Assembly (NCBI GenBank): GCA_025800435.1 | Contig: JAOXRV010000605.1 | Location: forward strand, 1 to 21,065 | Direction: 5' to 3' | From: Cellvibrionaceae bacterium | GTDB lineage: Bacteria > Pseudomonadota > Gammaproteobacteria > Pseudomonadales > Cellvibrionaceae | Length of the DNA: 21,065 nt | Shown: piece after piece, positions 1 through 7,250 of the stretch | How positions within the stretch are numbered: position 1 is the first letter of the stretch | How the letters are laid out: each line of letters opens with the position of its first letter | Notes under the pieces: model-generated | The model's database searches: none | What the model was told of the DNA's origin: nothing | Seen by the model: only the letters and a program-made list of their open reading frames with translations | Program-made: the position numbers and the translations under genes

Positions 1-131
1 GGGTAGGGGGTGCTTTCGCAGTGACTAGGCTCCGGATGAACGGGCGCAGCTGCATGGACGCAGCGTTTTGGAACGAAGAAAGTGCTCCCTACCCCTCAAG
101 CTGGGTTTTATCCCGGAAGTCGGGCCTTTTT
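1..131 (+). ncRNA. Possible structured RNA of unknown family (3' part), ending at a terminator
   Basis: Bases 1-17 can pair with 78-94 to make an uninterrupted 17-bp RNA helix (14 Watson-Crick pairs plus 3 G-U wobbles). On the opposite strand the three wobbles would be A-C mismatches, so the structure favours plus-strand transcription. Inside the helix is a hairpin with stem GCTGC/GCAGC (49-53/60-64) and loop ATGGAC. A terminator-like hairpin (112-131) follows shortly after the closing helix. The helix begins at base 1, so the true 5' end may lie outside the window. I do not recognise the family. The ANGGAN hexaloop and other GGA triplets (34, 70, 115) recall CsrA/RsmA-binding sRNAs, but the long closing helix is not typical of them. 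A 94-bp element with imperfect terminal inverted repeats, such as a MITE, is the main alternative. Confidence 0.35.
112..131 (+). terminator. Possible intrinsic terminator of the upstream RNA
   Basis: Stem CCCG (112-115) and CGGG (121-124) enclose GAAGT and are followed by CC and five T (127-131). The stem is short but all G-C. It points along the plus strand, and no plus-strand gene follows until 845. That fits the end of a transcript entering from the left rather than an attenuator. An alternative GGG (103-105)/CCC (112-114) pairing would compete with it. Confidence 0.4.
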
Positions 132-192
132 CCCCGGACAGAAGTGCGTGTTCGCGGGGGTGACGTAGCAGGCTCAGTACACTAGTTTCAGT

Positions 193-621
193 TTAGGCTT
201 CAGACTTTTTACGCCCCACCTTGGCGACTGAACTGGCCGTCGCACACAAGGTACCCTCTTCATTGTAAAGCCGGCCTTGCAAAAACGCCGTTTTAAAACC
301 ATTTTTGATCACCTCACCTTCCACTCGCAATTTACCCGCTCGGGTGCTGTTTAAAAAGCTGGTTTTAATTTCAAGGGAAGAAACTGCAATCACATCACTC
401 TGGCTGGCAAATAGGGCGTGGGCCATGGCCGCGTCCAACATAGCGGTTACAAAACCACCCTGGACAATATCGATAGAGTGGCAGAAATTTTTGCCGATAT
501 TAAATTCAAAGCAAGCCCAATGGCGCTCGCTATCAATATCGATAATTTTACCGCCCATGATCGGCAAAAATGGTGGCGCTTGGCGGTTAAGTGTATCGAT
601 CAATTTTTGTTTATCGCTCAT
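193..621 (-). CDS. PaaI-family hotdog-fold thioesterase
   Basis: This 142-residue protein has the length and pattern of single-domain PaaI/YdiI-type hotdog acyl-CoA thioesterases. An HSIDIVQGGF segment (about residues 48-57) corresponds to the family's H-x-x-x-x-x-G-G motif and is followed by a helix with an Asp (MLDAAMAHAL) that usually supplies the catalytic carboxylate. The later SLEIKTSFLNSTRAGKL stretch is the typical central strand. The expected role is cytoplasmic hydrolysis of acyl- or aryl-CoA esters; the substrate cannot be read from the sequence. It is transcribed divergently from the acyl-CoA synthetase gene at 845, suggesting opposing roles in forming and breaking CoA esters. The ATG at 621 has an AGAGAAA-type ribosome site about 6 bases upstream. 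No signal peptide is present. Confidence 0.82.
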   Translation of the reverse strand: MSDKQKLIDTLNRQAPPFLPIMGGKIIDIDSERHWACFEFNIGKNFCHSIDIVQGGFVTAMLDAAMAHALFASQSDVIAVSSLEIKTSFLNSTRAGKLRVEGEVIKNGFKTAFLQGRLYNEEGTLCATASSVAKVGRKKSEA

Positions 622-831
622 TACGGTTTCTCTTTATTAAAAATCTAATAATAAACACCCTGCTTTGGCCGGGAGAATCGTTCAAACTGACAGATTAATT
701 ACTTTATTATTAGCTTCCTACTTTATTCGTATATCTAGTGTGCGCTCACGGAATACCTCGCGGTCGCCAAACCCCTGTAGTAGCCTTCTTTCAAAGTTAT
801 TTAATAGTCACAGCAATTGATCTCGCTGTTA

Positions 832-837
832 AAGGAG
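832..837 (+). promoter_or_regulatory. Ribosome binding site of the acyl-CoA synthetase gene
   Basis: AAGGAG lies seven bases before the ATG at 845. It fixes this start over an overlapping open frame that begins at 738 in another phase. I found no convincing sigma70 promoter in the 622-844 divergent spacer, which is A+T-rich around 680-740. Confidence 0.75.
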
Positions 838-844
838 TATCAAG

Positions 845-2458
845 ATGGAATCTTACAACCGCGCCCGGGAAATGTTTCGCTGGTCGCGCCCCGAGCGTTT
901 TAATTTTAGCCGCGATGTGATCGACCGCTGGGCCGTGCAAATGCCCGATAAACTCGCCATGCTGTGGGTGGATGATCGGGGCGCTGAAATTCGGCGTTCC
1001 TATTTGGATATCAGTACCAGCTCCAAGCGGGTGGCCAATGCCCTCAGCCAGCTTGGGGTTAAGCGCGGCGACCGGCTAATTTTAATGCTCGGCCGTCAAA
1101 TCGCCTGGTGGGAGGTGTTTACCGCGTGCCTGCGCATGGGGGTATTAGTCACTCCGGCTACCACCCAATCGTCCAGCAAAGATATTAGCTACCGGGTGCA
1201 AACTGCCGAGGCCAGTTGTGTTATTTGCGATAGCGCCAGTGCGCTGAAGTTTGATCGGGTGGCCAAGCAGTGCCCCAGTGTGCACAGTAAAGTAGTGGTG
1301 GGGGATGAGCTCGAAGGCTGGCTGCCCTACACGGAATTGTTGGCGGCGCCGGCGGAATTTCGCTGCGTCGATACCGCCGCCAGCGAGCCGGCGCTGTGTT
1401 ATTTTAGCTCGGGTAGCAGTGGCCACCCAAAGATGTGTGTGCACAGCCACAGTTACGCTTTGGGCCATGAAACCACCGCTAAATACTGGCTTAATTTAAA
1501 CGAGCTGGATATGCACTGGCATATTGGCGATTCCGCTTGGGCCAAGGCCGCCTGGGGCAGTTATTTTGCCCCCTGGTTGCGCGGTGCGGCTATCTTTGTG
1601 CACCAGTGTGACAGCTTTGACGCCGAGCGTACCCTGGAGTTGATGTGTTGCTACTCCATTAACACTTTTTGCGGCACACCCACGGTCTACCGAATGCTGG
1701 CCCGACAAGATTTTAGCCAATACCAGTTTTTATCCCTGCGAGATTGCGTCAGCGTCGGCGAGCCGCTGGAGCCTGAGTTGATCGATAGCTGGCAACAGGC
1801 TACCGGGCTGACTATTCGCGACGGTTATGGCCAAACCGAAACCGTGGTGCTGTGCGGCAATTTTCCCGGTATGGATATCCGCCCTGGCTCCATGGGCAAG
1901 CCCTCGCCCGGGATCGAGTTGGCGGTGGTGGATGAGCAGGGCCAGCCACTGCCGCCGGGGGTTGAGGGTGATATTGCCTTGCGGGTAAAGCCCGAGGCGC
2001 CACTGGGTTTATTTTTGCTCTATAAAGGCGAGCCTGAAAAAACCGCCGCCAGTTACCGCGGCGATTGGTATATAAGCGGCGACCGCGCCCATATCGATGA
2101 AGACGGCTATTTTTGGTTTGTCAGTCGCAATAACGATGTGATTTTATCCGCCGGTTACCGGGTTATCCCACAGGAGGTTGAGCGTGCCCTGTGCCTACAC
2201 CAGGCGGTGGCCGAGGCGGTGGTGGTGTCCAGCCCAGACCCCCAGCGCGGCGAGTTGGTTAAGGCCTTTGTGGTGCTGGCCGATGGCTTCGAGGCCTCTG
2301 CCTCACTCGGGCTGGCGCTGCAAAACTATGTCAAAGGGGTAAGCTCGGCCTATAAGCACCCCCGCAAAATTGAATTTATCGAGGCGCTGCCCAAAACCAA
2401 TAGCGGGAAAATTAAGCGCACTTGGCTACAGCAGCGGGAATGGAAGCACCACAAATAA
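845..2458 (+). CDS. Medium-chain acyl-CoA synthetase, ACSM/MACS type (AMP-forming)
   Basis: The 537-residue protein belongs to the ANL adenylate-forming superfamily. It would activate a carboxylic acid with ATP to an acyl-AMP and then an acyl-CoA thioester. Visible core motifs in order are the phosphate-binding loop YFSSGSSGHPK, the adenine-binding GYGQTET, the ribose-binding Asp in YISGDRAH, the hinge region SRNNDVILSAGYR, and the C-terminal catalytic lysine in PKTNSGKIKR. The C-terminus, with YKHPRKIEF and ending near REWK, matches from memory the mitochondrial ACSM medium-chain synthetases better than Acs or FadD. The substrate is probably a medium-chain or branched/aromatic acid, but this is inferred. 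It lies divergent from a thioesterase and about 410 bases before atpI. The start is supported by a strong AAGGAG. No terminator is evident after the stop. Confidence 0.88.
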   Translation: MESYNRAREMFRWSRPERFNFSRDVIDRWAVQMPDKLAMLWVDDRGAEIRRSYLDISTSSKRVANALSQLGVKRGDRLILMLGRQIAWWEVFTACLRMGVLVTPATTQSSSKDISYRVQTAEASCVICDSASALKFDRVAKQCPSVHSKVVVGDELEGWLPYTELLAAPAEFRCVDTAASEPALCYFSSGSSGHPKMCVHSHSYALGHETTAKYWLNLNELDMHWHIGDSAWAKAAWGSYFAPWLRGAAIFVHQCDSFDAERTLELMCCYSINTFCGTPTVYRMLARQDFSQYQFLSLRDCVSVGEPLEPELIDSWQQATGLTIRDGYGQTETVVLCGNFPGMDIRPGSMGKPSPGIELAVVDEQGQPLPPGVEGDIALRVKPEAPLGLFLLYKGEPEKTAASYRGDWYISGDRAHIDEDGYFWFVSRNNDVILSAGYRVIPQEVERALCLHQAVAEAVVVSSPDPQRGELVKAFVVLADGFEASASLGLALQNYVKGVSSAYKHPRKIEFIEALPKTNSGKIKRTWLQQREWKHHK

Positions 2459-2869
2459 TGATTGAAGTGTTAAATCACAATCCTTCTCTATATCAATCTC
2501 TGCTTAGCTGCTGAATTTTTATACTGAATCTTCATAGTTAATTAGACCTTGGTAGAAGTGCCGAAAAGCCCTGAAACAGCGCCTCGGTGTTTATAGGTAA
2601 GTGTGTGCTTACATATCCCAGGGTATATATAAATTGGGGATATTATGCGCCTTGAATGCGGGGGCGCTAACCACTATAATGCGCGACGCCTAATTGCGCC
2701 CAAAATCGGTGCTTTTAGGGGCATAATCGGTGCTGCTTCAATAAAGTAGCTATCCAAGCAGTAAAGAATACGGGTTATCACGGGTAGATAGTGCGATTTG
2801 GTGAATGAGGGTCGGCAGAGTGGGTATACAGTCTAGACTGGCGCCAACTACTCAGAAACCCGGCAACTT
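2459..2869. other. 411-base intergenic region upstream of the atp operon
   Basis: No gene is supported here. The first ~150 bases are A+T-rich without a clear terminator for the acyl-CoA synthetase gene. An inverted repeat, ATATCCC (2613-2619) and GGGATAT (2637-2643), lies just upstream of the atp promoter (2652-2680). Downstream of the promoter is a leader of roughly 180 bases that contains two direct copies of AATCGGTGCT (2704-2713 and 2725-2734), 21 bases apart. Confidence 0.7.
2652..2680 (+). promoter_or_regulatory. Sigma70-type promoter of the ATP synthase operon
   Basis: TTGAAT (2652-2657) and a perfect TATAAT (2675-2680) are separated by exactly 17 bases. Transcription would start near 2687, leaving a leader of about 180 bases before atpI. 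This is the strongest promoter-like match in the region and fits a constitutively high-expressed operon. Confidence 0.75.
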
Positions 2870-3241
2870 ATGAACAGCATTCCCAAACCCCCAGTTCTGC
2901 GAGCGATGTTGTCCTTGTTTCTGGCAAGTATTGTCATAGCGGCAGCGCTATACTTCCACAGCAAGGTTTGGGCTTGGTCAGTTTTGGCTGGGGCATTAAT
3001 TTACATCATCCCGCACAGCTACTTTTCCGCTTATGCTTTTCGCTTTCGAGGTGCCCGGGCCAGCCGCTTGATTGCCCAGTCATTCTATCGAGGTGAGGTC
3101 GGTAAATATCTACTGACACTGATTGGTTTTGCCTGTGCGTTTGCAAGCCCCCTGCCCCTGGCGGCGGCGCTCATCTTCATCAGCTATGGCATCAGCTGGC
3201 TGTTGGGGAGCTATTTACTCGCACGGGTAGTAAACGAATAG
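2870..3241 (+). CDS. atpI: ATP synthase subunit I (assembly factor)
   Basis: This small 123-residue membrane protein has four hydrophobic segments, roughly at residues 12-28, 32-52, 77-95 and 98-116, and a short polar N-terminus. The central segment with VLAGALIYIIPHSYFSAYAF resembles proteobacterial AtpI. AtpI is not part of the finished enzyme; it is thought to help c-ring assembly or stability. Placement as first gene of the operon, right before atpB, supports the call. The ATG at 2870 lacks an obvious Shine-Dalgarno sequence, so expression may be low, as in other species. A 14-bp tandem near-duplication spans its 3' end. Confidence 0.85.
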   Translation: MNSIPKPPVLRAMLSLFLASIVIAAALYFHSKVWAWSVLAGALIYIIPHSYFSAYAFRFRGARASRLIAQSFYRGEVGKYLLTLIGFACAFASPLPLAAALIFISYGISWLLGSYLLARVVNE

Positions 3242-3254
3242 TAGTAAGCGAATA
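3227..3254 (+). repeat. 14-bp tandem near-duplication at the atpI stop codon
   Basis: GTAGTAAACGAATA (3227-3240) is followed directly by GTAGTAAGCGAATA (3241-3254), with one mismatch. The first copy encodes the last residues of AtpI and its TAG is completed by the first base of the second copy. The second copy is noncoding and places several extra stop codons in the gap. Confidence 0.75.
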
Positions 3255-3257
3255 GAC

Positions 3258-3297
3258 GTTGTAAAAGCGCTTTTGCTCAAAAGAGTGTTTTTACAAC
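3258..3297 (+). promoter_or_regulatory. Large hairpin between atpI and atpB
   Basis: GTTGTAAAA (3258-3266) pairs perfectly with TTTTACAAC (3289-3297). After an internal loop, TTTTG/CAAAA forms a second stem. The stem is A+T-rich and has no proper T-run after it, so it is more likely an RNA processing, stability or partial attenuation element than a full terminator. Confidence 0.45.
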
Positions 3298-3335
3298 TTC
3301 TATCTTTTAGCTTTTAAATTTAAGGTGCTTGAGAC

Positions 3336-4262
3336 ATGGCAAGCGAAGGTCAAACTTCAACGGGGTACATCCAACACCACCTGCAGAATCTCGCCTACGG
3401 CAAATTGCCGGCCGGCTATGAGCGGTTGGACGCCAACGGCAATGTGGTCGAAGTATTGCAACAAGATACTTGGACGATTGCCCACACTTCCCAAGAGGCC
3501 GTTGATATGGGCTTTTGGGCTGTTCACCTAGACACCTTGGGTTGGTCGGTATTTTTGGCCCTAATCCTGGGCTTTATCTTCAATAAAGCCGTTGGCACCG
3601 CCAACGCCGGTGTGCCTAAGGGCGTACAGAGCTTTGTTGAAATGATCGTGGAGTTTGTCAACGCCACGGTAACCGATATCTTTCATCATAAAAACCGCCT
3701 GATCGCGCCCATGGCACTGACCATCTTCACCTGGGTGTTTATGATGAACCTGATGGATCTGATCCCCGTCGATTGGCTCCCCTTCGCCGCCGCTCAAATT
3801 GCCGGCGACCCCCACTTCTTCTTTAAAGTTGTACCCACCACCGACCCCAATGCCACCATGGGCATGGCGCTGACTGTGTTTGCACTGATGATCTTCTTTA
3901 GCATTCAACAGAAGGGCTTTATGGGCTTTGTAAAGGAACTGACTTTACACCCCTTCCACTCCGGTAAGTGGTTTGTGGATATTTTCCTGATCCCGGTCAA
4001 CTTGATTCTGGAAACCGTATCGCTGATCGCCAAGCCTATCTCCCTGGGCCTGCGTCTGTTCGGTAACCTTTACGCCGGTGAAATGATCTTTATTCTGATT
4101 GCCCTGATGTTCAGCGCTGGCTTGGTCATGGGTATCGGTGGCTTCTTCTTGCAAATGGGTTGGGCGATCTTCCACATTCTGGTTATCACCCTGCAGGCCT
4201 TCGTATTTATGGTACTAACCACCGTATACATGGCCATGGCTCACGATGTAGAAGAGCACTAA
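3336..4262 (+). CDS. atpB: F0F1 ATP synthase subunit a
   Basis: The 308-residue integral membrane subunit a forms the proton half-channels next to the c-ring. It has several hydrophobic helices. The key signature SLGLRLFGNLYAGE contains the essential arginine (Arg240 here, equivalent to E. coli Arg210) that prevents proton short-circuit. The C-terminal ITLQAFVFMVLTTVY segment is also diagnostic. It is longer than the 271-residue E. coli protein, mainly through a longer hydrophilic N-terminus (residues ~15-60) and a loop around residues 150-170. The MASEGQTSTGYIQHHLQNL start resembles E. coli MASENMTPQDYIGHHLNNL, which supports the ATG at 3336. It is preceded by AAGGTG. Confidence 0.97.
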   Translation: MASEGQTSTGYIQHHLQNLAYGKLPAGYERLDANGNVVEVLQQDTWTIAHTSQEAVDMGFWAVHLDTLGWSVFLALILGFIFNKAVGTANAGVPKGVQSFVEMIVEFVNATVTDIFHHKNRLIAPMALTIFTWVFMMNLMDLIPVDWLPFAAAQIAGDPHFFFKVVPTTDPNATMGMALTVFALMIFFSIQQKGFMGFVKELTLHPFHSGKWFVDIFLIPVNLILETVSLIAKPISLGLRLFGNLYAGEMIFILIALMFSAGLVMGIGGFFLQMGWAIFHILVITLQAFVFMVLTTVYMAMAHDVEEH

Positions 4263-4275
4263 CAGAAAGAATAGC

Positions 4276-4291
4276 GCCCCGCACGCGGGGC
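4276..4291 (+). promoter_or_regulatory. G-C-rich hairpin and A/U-rich leader before atpE
   Basis: GCCCCG and CGGGGC enclose CACG just after the atpB stop. The 50 bases after it are very T/A-rich and end in AAGGAG (4340-4345) before atpE. E. coli has a U-rich translational enhancer ahead of atpE that supports high c-subunit synthesis; this layout suggests a similar role, with the hairpin protecting the 5' side of a processed atpE message. There is no terminator-like T-run directly after the stem. Confidence 0.45.
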
Positions 4292-4351
4292 AAACTGTTT
4301 TAAACCTTAACTTTTACTTTTTAATCTAACTACTCTCTTAAGGAGAAAACA

Positions 4352-4600
4352 ATGGAAGCACTTGGTTTAGTTTATGTTGCAGCAGCTCTGTTGATCGGTT
4401 TGGGTGCCCTGGGTACCGCTATCGGTTTCGGTACTCTGGGTGGCAAACTGCTGGAAGGTTCAGCGCGTCAGCCCGAGCAAGGTCCTGCCCTGCAAGGTAA
4501 AATGTTCCTGATGGCTGGTCTGTTGGATGCGGTACCCATGATCGGTGTTGGTATCGGCATGTACCTGATCTTCGTTGTTGCCCCAGGTCTGGCAGGTTAA
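4352..4600 (+). CDS. atpE: F0F1 ATP synthase subunit c
   Basis: This 82-residue hairpin proteolipid forms the rotor ring. Helix 1 (about 5-30) carries the glycine/alanine-rich LGALGTAIGFGTLGG packing motif. The polar loop is ARQPEQGP. Helix 2 carries the proton-binding carboxylate in GLLDAVPMIG, which I count as Asp59 (E. coli Asp61). An Asp rather than Glu, without the Ser/Thr neighbours of sodium-type rings, indicates proton coupling. A strong AAGGAG lies six bases upstream of the ATG, consistent with the high stoichiometry needed for this subunit. Confidence 0.97.
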   Translation: MEALGLVYVAAALLIGLGALGTAIGFGTLGGKLLEGSARQPEQGPALQGKMFLMAGLLDAVPMIGVGIGMYLIFVVAPGLAG

Positions 4601-4650
4601 TTCACCGCTTTTTGCTGAATTTAAACGTTAACTAAGCAAGAGGTGTTAGT

Positions 4651-5121
4651 GTGAATATCAACCTAACTCTGATTGGCCAATCGATAACTTTCATTGCGTT
4701 CATTTGGTTCTGCATGAAGTTTGTATGGCCCGCGCTGATTTCCATTATGGAAGAGCGTGAAAAGAAAATCGCCGATGGCCTGGAAGCAGCGGATCGTGCG
4801 GACAAGGATCTGGAACTGGCCAAGAAAAAGGCCGGCGAAACCTTGACCGACGCCAAGAAGCAGGCGGCGGAAATTATTGAGCAAGCTAACAAGCGTGCTA
4901 ACCAAATTGTTGATGAAGCCAAAGACCAAGCGCGCGCCGAAGGCGACCGTTTGAAAGCTGCGGCTCAAGCTGAGATCGAACAGGAAGCCAACCGCGCCAA
5001 AGAAGAACTGCGCGGAAAAGTGGCTGCCCTGGCTCTGGCTGGTGCTGAAAAAGTACTGGGCAACGCCATCGATGCCAATGCCCACAACGACTTGGTAGAC
5101 AAGTTGGCCGCAGAGCTTTAA
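4651..5121 (+). CDS. atpF: F0F1 ATP synthase subunit b
   Basis: The 156-residue protein has one N-terminal membrane helix (about residues 5-25, LIGQSITFIAFIWFCMKFVW), followed by a long charged Ala/Glu/Lys-rich coiled coil typical of the peripheral-stalk dimer. The length equals the E. coli b subunit. The start codon is GTG at 4651, with AGAGGTG upstream; no in-frame ATG would keep the membrane helix. It ends twelve bases before atpH. Confidence 0.96.
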   Translation: MNINLTLIGQSITFIAFIWFCMKFVWPALISIMEEREKKIADGLEAADRADKDLELAKKKAGETLTDAKKQAAEIIEQANKRANQIVDEAKDQARAEGDRLKAAAQAEIEQEANRAKEELRGKVAALALAGAEKVLGNAIDANAHNDLVDKLAAEL

Positions 5122-5133
5122 GCGAGGTATACC

Positions 5134-5670
5134 ATGGCTGAGTTAAAAACACTGGCCAGACCATACGCCAAAGCTGTATTCGAATACGCCGACGGCGCCG
5201 GCGAGTTGACCGAGTGGTCCAACTCCCTAGCGGTATCGGCTGCGGTTTCCCAACAGGATGCGATGCAAGCCACCCTGGCTAACCCAAGCTTAACCGCTGC
5301 CCAAAAAGCTGAGGCTTTTATTGCGGTATGCGGCGATGCCATCAGCACCAAGGTCAACAACCTGCTGAATGTACTGGCTGAAAATAAGCGTTTGGCGTTA
5401 CTGCCCGAGATTACCGCTCTGTTTGAGCTGTTTAAATCTCAACGGGAAAAGGCTGTGGACGTCCGTGTGGAAACGGCTTTCGAAATGTCTGGCGACTTGG
5501 AAGCAAAATTGGCGAAAGCATTGAGTGCCAAACTGGACCGCGAAGTCACTGTACAAAGCTCTGTTGACCAGAGTCTCTTGGGCGGTGTTGTGGTGCGTGC
5601 AGGCGATACAGTAATCGATGGTTCGGTGCGAGGCCGTTTGGCTAAGCTGGCCGAAGCAATGAACTCCTAA
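5134..5670 (+). CDS. atpH: F0F1 ATP synthase subunit delta
   Basis: The 178-residue OSCP/delta protein links the peripheral stalk (b2) to the top of F1. The N-terminal helical domain begins with LKTLARPYAKAVFEYA, the family's R-P-Y-A-x-A-x-F motif. The C-terminal region contains DQSLLGGVVVRAGDTVIDGS, the conserved G-G-x-x-x-x-x-G-D signature, and ends with a short helix. Length matches the E. coli protein (177). An AGCGAGGT sequence precedes the ATG. It sits between atpF and atpA in the standard order. Confidence 0.96.
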   Translation: MAELKTLARPYAKAVFEYADGAGELTEWSNSLAVSAAVSQQDAMQATLANPSLTAAQKAEAFIAVCGDAISTKVNNLLNVLAENKRLALLPEITALFELFKSQREKAVDVRVETAFEMSGDLEAKLAKALSAKLDREVTVQSSVDQSLLGGVVVRAGDTVIDGSVRGRLAKLAEAMNS

Positions 5671-5696
5671 GCTAATTAGGAATAGAGGAACAGAGC

Positions 5697-7241
5697 ATGC
5701 AGCAACTGAATCCTTCTGAAATCAGTGAAATTATCAAGCAGCGTATCGACAATCTCGACGTTGCAACTGAAGCACAGAACGAAGGTACTGTAGTTTCCGT
5801 AACCGATGGCATCATCCGCATCCACGGCCTGGCCGATGTGATGTACGGTGAGATGATCGAGTTTGAAGGCGGCATCTACGGTATGGCACTCAACCTGGAG
5901 CAAGACTCCGTGGGTGCAGTAATTCTCGGCGCCTACGAAGGCGTAGCCGAGGGTCAAAAATGTAAGTGTACTGGCCGTATCCTGGAAGTACCTGTTGGTA
6001 ACGAGCTGTTGGGCCGCGTAGTTGACGCCCTCGGTAACCCTATCGACGGTAAAGGTCCACTGGGCAACAGCCAAACCGACGCGGTTGAAAAAATCGCCCC
6101 CGGCGTAATTGAGCGTCAGTCGGTTGACCAGCCAGTACAGTTTGGTTTGAAAGCGGTTGACTCCATGGTACCCGTGGGTCGTGGCCAGCGTGAGCTGATC
6201 ATTGGTGACCGCCAAACCGGTAAAACCGCCATTGCCGTTGATGCCATCATCAACCAGAAAGGCAAGGGCATTAAGTGTGTGTACGTCGCGGTTGGCCAGA
6301 AGGCATCTTCTGTTGCTTCGGTAGTACGCAAGCTGGAAGAGCACGGCGCTATGGACCACACCATTGTGGTTGCCGCCACCGCCTCTGACCCAGCGGCCAT
6401 GCAGTTCTTGGCCCCCTTTGGTGGTTGTACCATGGGTGAATACTTCCGCGACCGCGGTGAAGATGCCCTGATCGTATACGATGACCTGACCAAGCAGGCT
6501 TGGGCCTACCGTCAGATCTCCCTGTTGTTACGTCGTCCCCCAGGCCGTGAAGCCTACCCCGGTGACGTTTTCTACTTGCACTCGCGTCTGCTTGAGCGCG
6601 CCTCTCGCGTAAACGCCGACTACGTAGAAAAGTTCACCAACGGTGAAGTTAAAGGCCAGACCGGTTCTCTGACTGCCCTGCCTGTGATTGAAACCCAGGC
6701 CGGTGACGTATCGGCGTTCGTACCCACCAACGTAATTTCGATTACCGATGGTCAGATCTTCCTAGAGACCGACCTGTTTAACGCTGGTATTCGCCCAGCG
6801 ATGAACGCCGGTATTTCGGTATCGCGGGTTGGTGGCTCTGCCCAGACCAAAGTGATTAAGAAGCTGTCCGGTGGTATTCGTACCGCATTGGCCCAGTATC
6901 GTGAATTGGCGGCGTTCTCGCAGTTCGCTTCCGACCTGGACGATGCTACTAAAGCCCAGCTAGATCACGGTGAGCGGGTAACCGAATTGATGAAGCAGAA
7001 GCAGTACTCTCCCCAGTCTATCGCAGAGATGGGTGTTGTACTTTACGCTGCTAACGAAGGTTATCTGGAAGACGTTGCCGTTAATAAGATCGGTGATTTC
7101 GAAGCCTCTCTGCTTTCTTACATGAATTCAGAGCACGCTGACCTGATGAACAAGATTAACGATACCGGTGATTACAACGGCGAAATCGAAGGTGGCTTTA
7201 AAGCTGCTTTGGATAAGTTCAAAGAGACTCAAACCTGGTAA
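5697..7241 (+). CDS. atpA: F0F1 ATP synthase subunit alpha
   Basis: The 514-residue subunit alternates with beta in the F1 hexamer and binds non-catalytic nucleotide. The Walker A motif GDRQTGKT is at residues 170-177. The C-terminal signature region (RVGGSAQTKVIKKLSGGIR) and the N-terminal beta-barrel (about 25-95) are in place. Length is one residue more than E. coli AtpA. A GAGGAAC ribosome site precedes the ATG. The long open frame on the opposite strand (5676-6359) is a codon-bias shadow. Confidence 0.98.
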   Translation: MQQLNPSEISEIIKQRIDNLDVATEAQNEGTVVSVTDGIIRIHGLADVMYGEMIEFEGGIYGMALNLEQDSVGAVILGAYEGVAEGQKCKCTGRILEVPVGNELLGRVVDALGNPIDGKGPLGNSQTDAVEKIAPGVIERQSVDQPVQFGLKAVDSMVPVGRGQRELIIGDRQTGKTAIAVDAIINQKGKGIKCVYVAVGQKASSVASVVRKLEEHGAMDHTIVVAATASDPAAMQFLAPFGGCTMGEYFRDRGEDALIVYDDLTKQAWAYRQISLLLRRPPGREAYPGDVFYLHSRLLERASRVNADYVEKFTNGEVKGQTGSLTALPVIETQAGDVSAFVPTNVISITDGQIFLETDLFNAGIRPAMNAGISVSRVGGSAQTKVIKKLSGGIRTALAQYRELAAFSQFASDLDDATKAQLDHGERVTELMKQKQYSPQSIAEMGVVLYAANEGYLEDVAVNKIGDFEASLLSYMNSEHADLMNKINDTGDYNGEIEGGFKAALDKFKETQTW

Positions 7242-7250
7242 TTCATTAAT

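Noticed and set aside
1..131. RNase P RNA 3' end (GGGTAGG start looked familiar)
   Set aside because: The invariant ACAGAA and GGCTTA 3' segments of RNase P RNA are absent.
305..920. Small plus-strand frames (305-640, 418-648, 738-920)
   Set aside because: They are antisense to the thioesterase or overlap the acyl-CoA synthetase in another frame and have no coding support.
5676..6359. 227-residue open frame antisense to atpA
   Set aside because: It lies wholly opposite a highly conserved gene and has no family features; it is a codon-bias shadow.
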